Assembly (NCBI RefSeq): GCF_002894645.1
Contig: NZ_NCQY01000030.1
Coordinates: 140,750-204,749, forward strand
Source of the DNA: Salinibacter altiplanensis
Lineage (GTDB): Bacteria; Bacteroidota; Rhodothermia; Rhodothermales; Salinibacteraceae
DNA: 64,000 bases
Reading direction: 5' to 3'
The position numbers and the translations under genes were made by a program. Below are positions 37,879-46,743 of the stretch, one piece after another. Each line of letters begins with the position of its first letter. Positions within the stretch are counted from its first letter, which is position 1. The notes beneath the pieces are model-generated. The model was not told where the DNA came from and searched no databases. It saw only the letters and a program-made list of their open reading frames with translations.

Positions 37879-38708
37879 CCGGCCGACTTCGTCCCCCGTT
37901 CCGACTGTGTAGCGTACACATCAGGTCGCCGGTCTCCAAGTACATCATTGTGATCGTTGATGCGGCGGTCTCGGGCCTCGTGGGGATCAAGCTCGACCTC
38001 CTCCACCACGTCTTCTGATTCACCGGCCCGATTCAAAATGGCCCCGGAGGGGCCGCATATCTCACTCATTCCGATAAATTGAAGAGAGTCCTCCCCCTTG
38101 GTTTCACTCCCGTATCGATTGGCCGTGATGGTGAACACGTGATTCTCGCGGGCCCGGACCGGCATGGAATCGGGACAGTGTGGAAGAACCAGGTTGGACG
38201 GGTGGGCAATCACATCGGCTCCCTTCATGGCAAGTGTCCGGGCCGCTTCCGGAAAATACCAGTCGAAGCATACCATAATGCCCAAACGGTACGGCTTTCC
38301 CTCCGAGGTCTCTTCGGCAAAGACTCGAAGCCCCAGATCCCCGGGCTCAAACAAGGTCGTCTCCTCGTAAAAGAGATGGACTTTCCGATACGTATCTACC
38401 TCACCGCCGGGACGAACGACCACTGCACTGTTGTAGAAGCGGTCGCCTTCACGCTCAGCCACTCCCGCCACGAGCACGGCCTCCAACGACTCGGCCCAGG
38501 ACTGTAACGCAGAGACAGACTGGCCATTGGGAATGGGCTCGGCGACCTCTCGGAGGTCGTCCTTGGACTGAAAAAAATATCCGGACGTGAAGAGCTCAGG
38601 CAAGACAATCAGGTCCGCCTCAACAGAGTGAAGCTGTGACTCCACTGCAGCAAGGTTCTGATCCACCTCAAGATATTTCGGGGCAAATTGGAGGTAAGCA
38701 GCTCTCAC
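37863..38708 (-). CDS. Carbon-nitrogen hydrolase (nitrilase superfamily)
   Basis: Cytoplasmic amidase-type enzyme of 281 residues. The Glu-Lys-Cys triad is visible: Glu in 'DLIVLPELFTSGYFF' (about 38), Lys in 'TYRKVHLFYEE' and Cys in 'GIMVCFDWYFPEAARTLAMKGADVIAHPSN'. This is the order and spacing of the superfamily, which includes omega-amidase, N-carbamoylputrescine amidohydrolase and beta-ureidopropionase. I cannot assign a substrate. It overlaps the end of purC on the opposite strand. The 118 bases upstream carry a TTATTG inverted pair. Confidence 0.88.
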   Translation of the reverse strand: MRAAYLQFAPKYLEVDQNLAAVESQLHSVEADLIVLPELFTSGYFFQSKDDLREVAEPIPNGQSVSALQSWAESLEAVLVAGVAEREGDRFYNSAVVVRPGGEVDTYRKVHLFYEETTLFEPGDLGLRVFAEETSEGKPYRLGIMVCFDWYFPEAARTLAMKGADVIAHPSNLVLPHCPDSMPVRARENHVFTITANRYGSETKGEDSLQFIGMSEICGPSGAILNRAGESEDVVEEVELDPHEARDRRINDHNDVLGDRRPDVYATQSERGTKSAGQCDS

Positions 38709-38784
38709 GGGGACTGAGCTTTATGGGATGGATGTTCGCTACTGAGGTGCCCTGCCTTTCCAAGCCTCTATACCAAAATTTTTA

Positions 38785-38804
38785 TTATTGAATTCCAATA
38801 ACGG
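38785..38804. repeat. TTATTG-word copy 7, inverted pair upstream of the nitrilase
   Basis: TTATTG-AATTC-CAATAA: two inverted TTATTG hexamers around 5 bases. The right half, read on the minus strand (ACCGTTATTGGAATT), matches the CCGTTATTG core. It lies 77-96 bases upstream of the minus-strand nitrilase start, downstream of the peroxiredoxin stop codon. Confidence 0.5.
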
Positions 38805-38826
38805 TAACTAAGACGAAGTACCCGGA

Positions 38827-39315
38827 CTACGATCCATTTAACCCTTGAACGGTCCGCTTCAGGGCATCGAAGTCCGGCTGCTGGCCCGCATCGTCGAGGA
38901 TTTCAGCGTGCCGAATCGTACCGGATTGATCGACGACAAAGGCCGACCGTTTGGCGATGCGGTCCAGCCCCATGTCGGTGAAGTTGTGATCGTACTTCGC
39001 CCCGTAATCCGCACAGACGTCTGCGTTGTGGTCGCTCAAGAGAGGGAACTCAAGCTGTTGCGTGGAGCGAAACTCCGAGAGGACGGCCGGGGAATCCGTC
39101 GAGATTCCAGCGACGTGCGCTGGTTCAAATGAGCCCAGATCATTGTTCACCGTGTTCAGTTCTGTCGTACACACACGGGTAAACGCGCCAGGAAAAAACA
39201 GAAGGACAACGGGCTGATCGAGGTGGTCAGACAGTTCCCAGGGTTGTGCTTCGTCCGTATGGAGCGTGAAGTTGGGAGCACGGTCTCCTTCGGAGAGCGA
39301 GTCGGTCGTGGTCAT
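38827..39315 (-). CDS. Peroxiredoxin (AhpC/TSA, AhpE-like)
   Basis: Thiol peroxidase of 162 residues reducing H2O2 or organic peroxides. The peroxidatic site is 'FFPGAFTRVCTTELNTV' (PxxxTxxC, Cys about 49), and 'HNADVCADYGAKYD' contains a second cysteine that could resolve. 'KRSAFVVDQSGTIRHAEIL' is the usual C-terminal strand. ATG 39315 is chosen over the GTG three codons before it. It follows the LolC/E-type permease gene by 52 bases on the same strand and may be co-transcribed with it. Confidence 0.92.
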   Translation of the reverse strand: MTTTDSLSEGDRAPNFTLHTDEAQPWELSDHLDQPVVLLFFPGAFTRVCTTELNTVNNDLGSFEPAHVAGISTDSPAVLSEFRSTQQLEFPLLSDHNADVCADYGAKYDHNFTDMGLDRIAKRSAFVVDQSGTIRHAEILDDAGQQPDFDALKRTVQGLNGS

Positions 39316-39367
39316 GAGGTACACAGGATTGTTGAAAAAGGATCGCTCAAGGTCCAGATGCGCCTGT

Positions 39368-40594
39368 TTATTCGAAGCGGATGGCCTTTACGGGTTCAAC
39401 CCGCGCCGCGACTCGGGCCGGAATGTAGGCGGACGCTCCACACAGCAAGATCGTCACCACCGCCACCAACAAAAAGTCAAGCGGGTTGAGTCCGATGGGT
39501 GCCGTGGTCATGTAGTATGCCTCGGCTGGGAGCGAGACCAGTCCAAAGTGCTTTTGCAGAAGGGCGAAGCCAAGGGCCAGGGTCGTTCCGATACTCGTCC
39601 CAATGCCCCCAATCAAAAGACCCAGGACGAGAAATAGCCGCTTCAGCGTGCGCCCCGACGTGCCGAGGCTTTTCAGGACGCCAATCTCGCGGGTCTTCTC
39701 AAGGATGAGCATCAGCAGCGTCCCAATGATGTTAAAGGCAGCGACAATGACAATTACCCCAATCACGAGCGGAATGATGCTCTGCTGCAGATCGACCCAG
39801 GCAAAAAGGCCCGCATACTGCTGGTAGATGGTACGGGCAGACACCGGAAAACCAAACTGGTTCTCGATCTGGGCCGCCAACGAATCAATGCGGGAGGGAT
39901 CCGAGACTGTGACGTTGAGGCGACTCACCGACGGGGAAGAGAGAGCTCCTAGCTGTCGCGCGGTGGAGGCGTCGCCAAAGACGTATACGTCATCGATGTC
40001 TTGAAGTGACGTGTCATAAATGCCACGAACTCGGAACTGTGTGACACGGGGCCGTTGTCCTCCCACGGACCTCTCATTTTCTCTCTGCTGAAGGGCAAAC
40101 GCCGTCACGAGGTCTCCAACCTCCAGGCCGAGTCGAGCGGCCATCTCCTGCCCCACGACGAGCCCCGGATCCCCGCCGTCGGTCAACTCGACGGCGGGGT
40201 CACCAACTGTGACTCGTTGTTCCAGGTGGGTAGGAAGCCGGTCCATTCCCAGCAGCACCGCCCCGTCAATCTCGTTCTTCGAGTGGCGGAGCAGCACCGG
40301 CTGCTCCACCACGGGCGACACTGCGGAAATGCCCCTCATCTCACGGAGCTGGGCCCGAAGAGAGGTCCCCTGGTCCAGGGGCTCGTCCTGCACGTAGCTG
40401 GACACCTGTATGTGGGCCCCAAACCCAACAATTTTCTCTTCGATCTCTTCACTAAATCCCCGAACGATCGCGAGGGCAAGGAGAAGTGCCGCGACCCCGA
40501 GGGCAACCCCTGCAACGGCCACGTAGACGACGAACCGGAGAAAACTCCGCCCCTCCTTTCGTCCTTCGGCCCCCCATAGGTACCGGAGAGACAT
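39368..40594 (-). CDS. LolC/LolE-type ABC transporter permease
   Basis: Inner-membrane permease with the MacB/FtsX fold, probably part of the lipoprotein-release machinery. The 408-residue protein has an N-terminal span ('FVVYVAVAGVALGVAALLLALAIVRGF'), a large periplasmic domain (about 45-260) and three C-terminal spans. These include 'IIPLVIGVIVIVAAFNIIGTLLMLILEKTREIGVLKSLGTSGRTL', the FtsX-domain signature with the coupling 'KTREIGVLK', and it ends 'PARVAARVEPVKAIRFE'. ATG 40594 (MSLRYLWGAEGRKEGRSFLR) fits family starts. The ATPase (LolD) is not adjacent. Divergent from pruA across 203 bases. Confidence 0.9.
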   Translation of the reverse strand: MSLRYLWGAEGRKEGRSFLRFVVYVAVAGVALGVAALLLALAIVRGFSEEIEEKIVGFGAHIQVSSYVQDEPLDQGTSLRAQLREMRGISAVSPVVEQPVLLRHSKNEIDGAVLLGMDRLPTHLEQRVTVGDPAVELTDGGDPGLVVGQEMAARLGLEVGDLVTAFALQQRENERSVGGQRPRVTQFRVRGIYDTSLQDIDDVYVFGDASTARQLGALSSPSVSRLNVTVSDPSRIDSLAAQIENQFGFPVSARTIYQQYAGLFAWVDLQQSIIPLVIGVIVIVAAFNIIGTLLMLILEKTREIGVLKSLGTSGRTLKRLFLVLGLLIGGIGTSIGTTLALGFALLQKHFGLVSLPAEAYYMTTAPIGLNPLDFLLVAVVTILLCGASAYIPARVAARVEPVKAIRFE

Positions 40595-40797
40595 GAAGCG
40601 CTCAAAACGGGCAGGCACGAACCGAAAGCACGAAGTGTGAGAGACAATAGCAAAGCAGTGGATCGGATCCGCTTTCGCTACAGGACTGCCGGAAAGAAGA
40701 TCCGACCGACGACGTCCAACGAACATGCTCAGTTCTCCACCCGTACCTGGGTTGTAGATTACGTCTCCTACACAATCCCTCTCTACGCTCCCTGCCC

Positions 40798-42483
40798 ATG
40801 AACAACGCTTATCCTGAAAGTCCCACTCCCGAGAATGAACCGGTTCGCTCCTACGCCCCTGGGTCAGCCGAACGGCGATCCGTTCAGGAGCGACTCGAGG
40901 AGTTGCGGAATCAGACCATCGACATTCCGGCATTCATTGGCGGAACCCCCACCTACACGCCCTCGACCTCCGAGGTCGTTCCGCCCCACGATCATCAGCA
41001 TACGCTCGGGCACGTGCATCAGTCCGGAAGTGACGCCGTCGACGACGCGATCGACGCAGCCCTGGCGGCGAAGGCCGAGTGGGCCGCCATGGACTTTTCG
41101 GACCGGGCTGCCATCTTTCTTCGTGCCGCCGACCTGATTGCGGGCCCCTACCGGGACACCCTCAACGCGGCCACCATGTTGGGACAGGGAAAGAGCATTC
41201 ACCAGGCGGAGATCGACGCGGCCTGCGAGCTTATCGACTTTCTTCGGTTCAACGTTCACTACGCGGAGCAAATTTACCGCAACCAGCCAAATGACTCGGA
41301 GGGCATCTGGAACCAGATGCAGTACCGGCCGCTCGAAGGCTTCGTGCTGGCCGTGACGCCCTTCAACTTCACCGCCATCCAGGGAAACCTTCCAGCAGCC
41401 CCGGCCCTCATGGGCAACACGGTCCTGTGGAAACCTGCCTCTCGATCGGTGTACTCGGCATTTTTCTTCTACAAGATTCTGGAAGAGGCGGGGCTGCCTC
41501 CCGGCGTAATCAACATGCTCCCCGCCGATGACGGCGCGGCAGTAGGAGATCCCGCCCTCCAATCTGAGCACTTTGCAGGCCTCCACTTCACTGGATCGGT
41601 CGGGACGTTTGACCACCTCTGGTCCACGATCGGAGACAACCTGGACACCTATCGTACCTATCCGACCATCGTCGGGGAAACAGGGGGCAAAGACTTTATT
41701 GTTGCCCATCCGTCTGCTCACGTCGAGCAACTTGCCACTGCCGTTGTACGCGGGTCGTTCGAGTATCAGGGACAGAAGTGCTCTGCGGCCTCTCGCCTCT
41801 ACATGCCCGAGTCGATCTGGCCGGACGTCCGACACGAAATTACAACACAGCTGGACGAGGTGAACGTCGGTCCGCCCGAGGACTTCACGAACTTCTTGAA
41901 CGCGGTCATCGATCAACGGGCGTTCAACAAAATCGTGGGATACATCGAACAGGCCCGTGAGTCCGACGACGCCGAAATTATTTACGGCGGAGACTCCGAC
42001 GACTCGACGGGGTACTTCATCGAACCCACCCTCATCCGCGCCCACGCCCCGAAAGAGACGACCATGTGTGAGGAGATCTTCGGCCCCGTAACAACGGTGT
42101 ACGTGTACCCGGATGAGGAATTCGCCTCTACCCTCTCCCTCGTGGACGAGACCTCGCCCTACGGACTGACGGGATCGATTTTTGCCCGGGACCGTGCGGC
42201 CATCACGCTGGCAGAGGACGTTCTCGAACAAGCTGCCGGCAACTTCTACATCAACGACAAGCCGACAGGAGCAGTGGTGGGCGAGCAGCCGTTTGGCGGA
42301 GCCCGGCGCTCGGGCACCAACGACAAGGCCGGATCTGCCTACAATCTCATGCGGTGGGTCTCCCCCCGGGCCATCAAGGAAAATCTCACCCCGCCGACCC
42401 ACCACGGATACGCCTGGAATCAGCCCGACGCTACAGAAGCAGCAGAAGCTCCACACGGGGCCGGAGACGGAGCGGTTGCGTAG
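40798..42483 (+). CDS. pruA: 1-pyrroline-5-carboxylate (glutamate semialdehyde) dehydrogenase
   Basis: Oxidises glutamate-gamma-semialdehyde to glutamate with NAD in proline catabolism. The 561-residue length matches the single-domain mitochondrial-like (ALDH4) type. 'VTPFNFTAIQGNLPAAPALMGNTVLWKPA' is the NAD-binding entry, 'GETGGKDFIV' holds the general-base Glu region, and the catalytic Cys is Cys-328 in 'YQGQKCSAASRLY'. 'FYINDKPTGAVVGEQPFGGARRSGTNDKAG' is the P5CDH anchor loop. A proline dehydrogenase gene is not in this window. A small membrane protein and a GntR regulator follow on the same strand. Confidence 0.96.
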   Translation: MNNAYPESPTPENEPVRSYAPGSAERRSVQERLEELRNQTIDIPAFIGGTPTYTPSTSEVVPPHDHQHTLGHVHQSGSDAVDDAIDAALAAKAEWAAMDFSDRAAIFLRAADLIAGPYRDTLNAATMLGQGKSIHQAEIDAACELIDFLRFNVHYAEQIYRNQPNDSEGIWNQMQYRPLEGFVLAVTPFNFTAIQGNLPAAPALMGNTVLWKPASRSVYSAFFFYKILEEAGLPPGVINMLPADDGAAVGDPALQSEHFAGLHFTGSVGTFDHLWSTIGDNLDTYRTYPTIVGETGGKDFIVAHPSAHVEQLATAVVRGSFEYQGQKCSAASRLYMPESIWPDVRHEITTQLDEVNVGPPEDFTNFLNAVIDQRAFNKIVGYIEQARESDDAEIIYGGDSDDSTGYFIEPTLIRAHAPKETTMCEEIFGPVTTVYVYPDEEFASTLSLVDETSPYGLTGSIFARDRAAITLAEDVLEQAAGNFYINDKPTGAVVGEQPFGGARRSGTNDKAGSAYNLMRWVSPRAIKENLTPPTHHGYAWNQPDATEAAEAPHGAGDGAVA

Positions 42484-42540
42484 GAAACCCGGGCGGCGAG
42501 AACACTGCAGACTGTCCTCTCTTTTCATGGGATCGTCCCG

Positions 42541-43002
42541 ATGGACGAGGCTACCGTTTTCGAGAGTAGTCACCATCCCGAGGGGAACTCGTGGGGGCGG
42601 GTCTACACACGGTTCCTCCCCCGTCCCCTCGGGGTGTGTACCCTGCCGTTGATGGTGGGCGCCACCACCTCCGCTCTCCTCGAACAGCCCATCTGGGCGT
42701 ATCTCGTGTGGGGACTTCCCGCAGCCATTGCCCTGGCGACAGTATGGACGCACTTTTCTTTGAACCGCACCCTGGCCGAGGTAAGTTTTCGCCCTGGCCA
42801 GGCAGCCATTCGGAGCGTCTACGACGTCCTCGTTGATCAACCTCGGGACTGGACGCCCATTTTCAACGTCCGCACGACATCCTTCGACGTAGAACTTGCA
42901 ATCGGCCGGACGACATACCTGCTTCAGGCCACTCAGTGGCCCAAGTTCCAAGCCCTCCGCAATGCAGCCCAAGAATCGCTCTGTGGGTCCTCGCTTTCTT
43001 AG
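42541..43002 (+). CDS. Small membrane protein of unknown function
   Basis: A 153-residue protein with two closely spaced hydrophobic spans ('LGVCTLPLMVGATTSALL' and 'IWAYLVWGLPAAIALATVWTHF', about 31-75). A soluble C-terminal half ('TLAEVSFRPGQAAIRSVYDVLVDQPRDWTPIFNVRTTSFDVELAIGRTTYLLQ') follows, looking like a PH- or strand-rich domain. It lies 57 bases after pruA and 50 bases before the GntR gene, all on the plus strand. I do not recognise the family. Confidence 0.7.
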   Translation: MDEATVFESSHHPEGNSWGRVYTRFLPRPLGVCTLPLMVGATTSALLEQPIWAYLVWGLPAAIALATVWTHFSLNRTLAEVSFRPGQAAIRSVYDVLVDQPRDWTPIFNVRTTSFDVELAIGRTTYLLQATQWPKFQALRNAAQESLCGSSLS

Positions 43003-43030
43003 CGAAAAAACGTGATTCGCTTAATTCATT

Positions 43031-43043
43031 TGCAATAACGGAA
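43031..43043 (-). repeat. TTATTG-word copy 8, just upstream of the GntR gene
   Basis: Minus-strand TTCCGTTATTGCA, continuing CAAATG: an exact 13-base match to 11561-11573. It ends 9 bases before the GntR start codon at 43053, a place where an autoregulatory site could sit. Confidence 0.65.
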
Positions 43044-43052
43044 TTAAACGTG

Positions 43053-43982
43053 ATGTCGACCTTGGAGATCGACCACGGCGCAACTGTATCCGTACGGGAA
43101 CAGCTCGTCAACCAGCTCCGCTATCTCATCGCGTCTGGGCACTACAACACCAACGACACACTTCCCTCAACCCGCTCGTTGGGCGACCAGCTCGACATCT
43201 CGTTTCACACGGTCCGGAAAGCATACCAGGAGCTGGAAGAGGAGGGTCTTCTCAACTCACAGGTCGGAAGTGGATACACCGTTAAAGAGCGGACCCCTCT
43301 GCCCAAGAGTGAGCGGATGGAGCGCGGGGCCAAAGTGGTGAACAATACGCTGCAGCAGCTGGTGGGACTGGGTCTAAGCGACGTGGAAATCGAATCGCTC
43401 TTTCAAGAGCAGGCCACTCTGCTCGACCACGCCGGTCTGGAACGCAAGCTGATTGCCGTGGGCCCTCACGACGAACTGAACCGCATGTGCGCCGACCAGC
43501 TGGGCACCGCCCTTCAGAAGACCGTTCTCCCAATCTCACTCTCTCGGGTCGAACGCCACAAGGACGCGGACTTTGCCTTCTCCCCGTACCCTCATCTGAA
43601 AGAGGTGCTGGAAACCCTCTCCCGCACCGATACGATGGGATTCTCGACCCATCTTTCCCCCACCGTTCTCGAAACGGTGGCCCGTCTCCACAACCGGGAG
43701 ACGCTCGGACTGGTGACGCGCCGCCAGGAGACCATTCCCCCGCTTTCCGAAGAGCTCCGATCGCACACGGCGTACGACGGACAGGTGATCGCCGCGTCGA
43801 TTGATCGCGAAGCGGACCACCTGCAGAGCTTCGTTCGGGAGACGGACCTGCTGCTCGCAACCCCGGCGAGCCAACGTCGCCTTCGCCCCTATCTAGACGA
43901 ATCTGTCCACGACTTCGAGGAACTGAAGCTACTGGTCAGCAAAGATTCCACGCAGGCCATCGCCGATGCAGTGCCGGCGTAG
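43053..43982 (+). CDS. GntR-family transcriptional regulator (YtrA-like)
   Basis: A 309-residue regulator. The N-terminal ~75 residues are a GntR winged helix ('SVREQLVNQLRYLIASGHYNTNDTLPSTRSLGDQLDISFHTVRKAYQELEEEGLLNSQVGSGYTV') without the long aminotransferase or FCD domain. The remaining ~230 residues are helical and then alpha/beta ('KLIAVGPHDELNRMCADQLGTALQ', 'DLLLATPASQRRLRPYL'). They look like a sensor domain I cannot name. ATG 43053 is chosen since the HTH follows directly. Its gene ends 7 bases from the convergent phosphodiesterase gene. A TTATTG-word copy lies right before the start codon. Confidence 0.88.
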   Translation: MSTLEIDHGATVSVREQLVNQLRYLIASGHYNTNDTLPSTRSLGDQLDISFHTVRKAYQELEEEGLLNSQVGSGYTVKERTPLPKSERMERGAKVVNNTLQQLVGLGLSDVEIESLFQEQATLLDHAGLERKLIAVGPHDELNRMCADQLGTALQKTVLPISLSRVERHKDADFAFSPYPHLKEVLETLSRTDTMGFSTHLSPTVLETVARLHNRETLGLVTRRQETIPPLSEELRSHTAYDGQVIAASIDREADHLQSFVRETDLLLATPASQRRLRPYLDESVHDFEELKLLVSKDSTQAIADAVPA

Positions 43983-43989
43983 CCGCCCT

Positions 43990-46617
43990 CTACTGCTCTT
44001 CTGACGACGCCTCTTCATCCTCAGATTCAGTGGCGGCGGGGCCCTTCGTGACAGGAGCACTCCCCCTCCCGTTCGGGGTCGCCGGCATCCTTCCACCGGC
44101 CGAAGAGGGGGACGAGTGAGGGGACGCATCCGCAAGCTGAGGCCGGGGTTCTTTCCGTGAACGCTCCGCCGACGACGCCTCCGGTTCAATCCAGCCCCCC
44201 CACGCGTCTTGGCTGTAGACGATGGACACGTTCATGTACGGCTGCTCCGCCCGGAGGGACACCACCTCGAAGTCCGGTTCGGCGGATGTGTCTTCCTGGT
44301 CGGGGTACTTCACCCGCACGTGGTAGATGCCGAGCAGCATCTTTAGGAACGTATCTTTGATCCGGCGGAGGTCTCGGAACGTGAGGTCCGTATTGTCGAG
44401 CTGCCCATCATCGATGCGCTCGCTGAAGAGAAGATCGATGAGGTTTTCGAGGCGACGAGGCGAGGGGTCCTCGAGGCTCCGGCTCGCCGCCTCCACGGAA
44501 TCGGCCAGCATCAGAATGCCAGTTTCTTTCGAGTCCGGCTTGGGCCCAGGGTAGCGAAACTCGGACTCGAGAACAGATTGGTCCGTGTCCGCCGCTTGGC
44601 TAAGGGCCTTCTGGTAGAAATATTCGATGCGTGCCGTCCCGTGGTGCATCGGGATGAACTTATGCACCTGTGCCGGCAGTCCGTCGTCCGTCCCCATCTC
44701 GAGTCCCTCCTTCACGTGGCTGGCAATGATGAGGGCACTCATGCGAGGCTTCAACTCGTCGTGCGGGTTCGACATGGTGCGCTGGTTTTCCACGAAATAC
44801 TCCGGCTTCTTCATTTTGCCGATGTCGTGGTAGAGCGCCCCCACCCGGGTCAGTAGTGCATGCGCCCCAATCCGGTCGGCGGCCGCCTCGGCGAGGTTTG
44901 CAACCTGAAGCGTGTGGTTAAACGAGCCGGGGGCGCGGAGGCTCAGCTCTTTGAGCAGTGGGCGGTTTGTGTCGGACAACTCCAGCAGCGTCAGGTCCGT
45001 CGTGATGTCGAAGGTGCGCTCCAGCGCCCAGAGGAACAGCGAGGAGGTGATCGTAATGGCGGAAGCGATCGCCGCGTAGGCCAGATCGGGAACCACGCGT
45101 TCGAAGGAAAGGTCAAGATACAGCCAGGTCGCAAGAAGGACGAGCGTATACCCTACGAAGGCCAGTCCGCCACTCACGAAGAACTGCCCCCGATTTTTTA
45201 TGTCTCGGACGCTGAAGATGCCGAACGCCCCGGCGAAAAAAGCGGCGCTCGTGTATTCGAGATCAAGCCCGAGCATTTGTCCTCCGGTCAGGGCCAGGAC
45301 CAGCGTTCCAATGAGGGCAATTCGAGAATTGAAGACAATGGTCAACAGAACCGACGCAAGCGGGACGGGCACCACGTACAGGGACCAGGGGCTTCGTATC
45401 GCGATCCCGTAGAGAGCAATGATGAGTGCAAGAACCACCGACATCAGAATCAGGTCCCGGTTTTTGGACCAGATGTTGGGTCGGAGGAGGTAGAGGTAGA
45501 AAAAGAGGAACCCGAAGCCGAGCAGGGTAAAGAGCCCCTCCCCCCCTAGCTGCTTGAGCACGATGCTGGACCCAAGCTGATCGCTTTTCGCCCGTTCGAG
45601 GGAGGTCAGTTTGCGCTTGATTTCTTGCGTCACTCGCTGCCCAGTGCGAACGATTGGCTCTCCCTTGTCCACACCTCCTTGAATGGCAGTCACCTTCTTG
45701 GCACGCCGCTCGCGTTCCTGCATTGTGTCCTCACGCAGGTATTGAAGCGAGGGAACGAAGATCGCCCGAAAGAATGATGAGGCGATTCGGGAGTGCTCTC
45801 GGTTCGCGGAGAATTGCTCACGAAGCTGGCGCTCGGCGTAGTCGAACGCTTCGTTGAGGCCGTAAAGATTGTTCTTGTCCGCCCTACGCTGCGTCTGATC
45901 TCGCTGGTTCCGGACAATGATCCTGTCGGTCCGCACAGAGTCTCGGGGCCGGTTCATGACACCGAGACTGAGAAGCTGCCCCCCCACCTCAAACGCCGCG
46001 TCGATCAGACGTCCGTACAGACGGGACGACGTCTGATCGGAGGGCCGCCGAGAGGCAGAGCGAAGGTCTTGCACCTCGTCCGCGTGCTGGGAGGCCAGGT
46101 ACTCCCACTCGGAGGCGCTCAGCGTCACCTGAGCATTTCGGCGGCGCCGTACGTACTCCAGCGAATCCTGGCGGGCAGTCTCCGATTCTCCCTGCTGTCG
46201 ATGATAGCGATAGCTCGCGTAGGTCCCCAGGATGCGATTCAGTTGGCGGCGTAGCGTGTCGCGGTTTTGCACGAGTTGCCGCGACGCTCCCTGAACCTCT
46301 TGAAAATAAGGAGGGGTATTGTCCCGAACGGTGTCCCGCCGGGCCTCCACACGCTCGGGGTCGAGGTAGACGGGAAATTTGAACGGAGCACTGAGGGTTG
46401 ACTGGCTCCATGTGTCGCCCACCTCAACCGTATACTCGTAGAAGTCTCCGCGTGGGAACGCCGCGACGGTCAAGGCCACGAGCCCCAGAAACAGCCCTCC
46501 ACGCAGGGCCCACCCGCGCCAGGCCGCGGTGGCCTCAGAGTCATCCCCCGTTTCGAGATCATCCCCCACGGGTTGAGGCGCCCGCCGGCTCCAACCAAGC
46601 AACTCAAGAAGTCTCAT
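43990..46617 (-). CDS. 7TM-HD domain phosphodiesterase (PgpH-like, probable c-di-AMP hydrolase)
   Basis: A large 875-residue membrane protein. After one N-terminal span comes a ~300-residue extracytoplasmic 7TMR-HDED domain. A block of seven spans follows ('LFTLLGFGFLFFYLYLL' onward), then a cytoplasmic HD domain with the metal motif 'LYHDIGKMKKPEYFVENQ' and 'MSALIIASHVKEGLEMG', 'KFIPMHHGTARIEYFYQKA'. PgpH-type proteins hydrolyse cyclic di-AMP and affect osmotic balance, which would matter in a halophile; the activity is inferred from family. The last ~90 residues are a Ser/Pro/Glu-rich tail. It follows the RodZ-like gene by 126 bases on the same strand. Confidence 0.9.
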   Translation of the reverse strand: MRLLELLGWSRRAPQPVGDDLETGDDSEATAAWRGWALRGGLFLGLVALTVAAFPRGDFYEYTVEVGDTWSQSTLSAPFKFPVYLDPERVEARRDTVRDNTPPYFQEVQGASRQLVQNRDTLRRQLNRILGTYASYRYHRQQGESETARQDSLEYVRRRRNAQVTLSASEWEYLASQHADEVQDLRSASRRPSDQTSSRLYGRLIDAAFEVGGQLLSLGVMNRPRDSVRTDRIIVRNQRDQTQRRADKNNLYGLNEAFDYAERQLREQFSANREHSRIASSFFRAIFVPSLQYLREDTMQERERRAKKVTAIQGGVDKGEPIVRTGQRVTQEIKRKLTSLERAKSDQLGSSIVLKQLGGEGLFTLLGFGFLFFYLYLLRPNIWSKNRDLILMSVVLALIIALYGIAIRSPWSLYVVPVPLASVLLTIVFNSRIALIGTLVLALTGGQMLGLDLEYTSAAFFAGAFGIFSVRDIKNRGQFFVSGGLAFVGYTLVLLATWLYLDLSFERVVPDLAYAAIASAITITSSLFLWALERTFDITTDLTLLELSDTNRPLLKELSLRAPGSFNHTLQVANLAEAAADRIGAHALLTRVGALYHDIGKMKKPEYFVENQRTMSNPHDELKPRMSALIIASHVKEGLEMGTDDGLPAQVHKFIPMHHGTARIEYFYQKALSQAADTDQSVLESEFRYPGPKPDSKETGILMLADSVEAASRSLEDPSPRRLENLIDLLFSERIDDGQLDNTDLTFRDLRRIKDTFLKMLLGIYHVRVKYPDQEDTSAEPDFEVVSLRAEQPYMNVSIVYSQDAWGGWIEPEASSAERSRKEPRPQLADASPHSSPSSAGGRMPATPNGRGSAPVTKGPAATESEDEEASSEEQ

Positions 46618-46743
46618 AGTGGACCATGAAACCAGTAGAACGAGTGCCGTGGGTCCTCAAAAGTCCGGGAACCAGGACGCGGCCGAGCAAACCCCAAATG
46701 CAGGGGAAACACGGAGGATCCCCTCACATGTGCAAGAGGATCG

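Noticed and set aside
40864-42972. 702-codon minus-strand ORF opposite pruA
   Set aside because: Shadow frame of pruA; Arg/Gly/Cys-rich with no recognisable motif.
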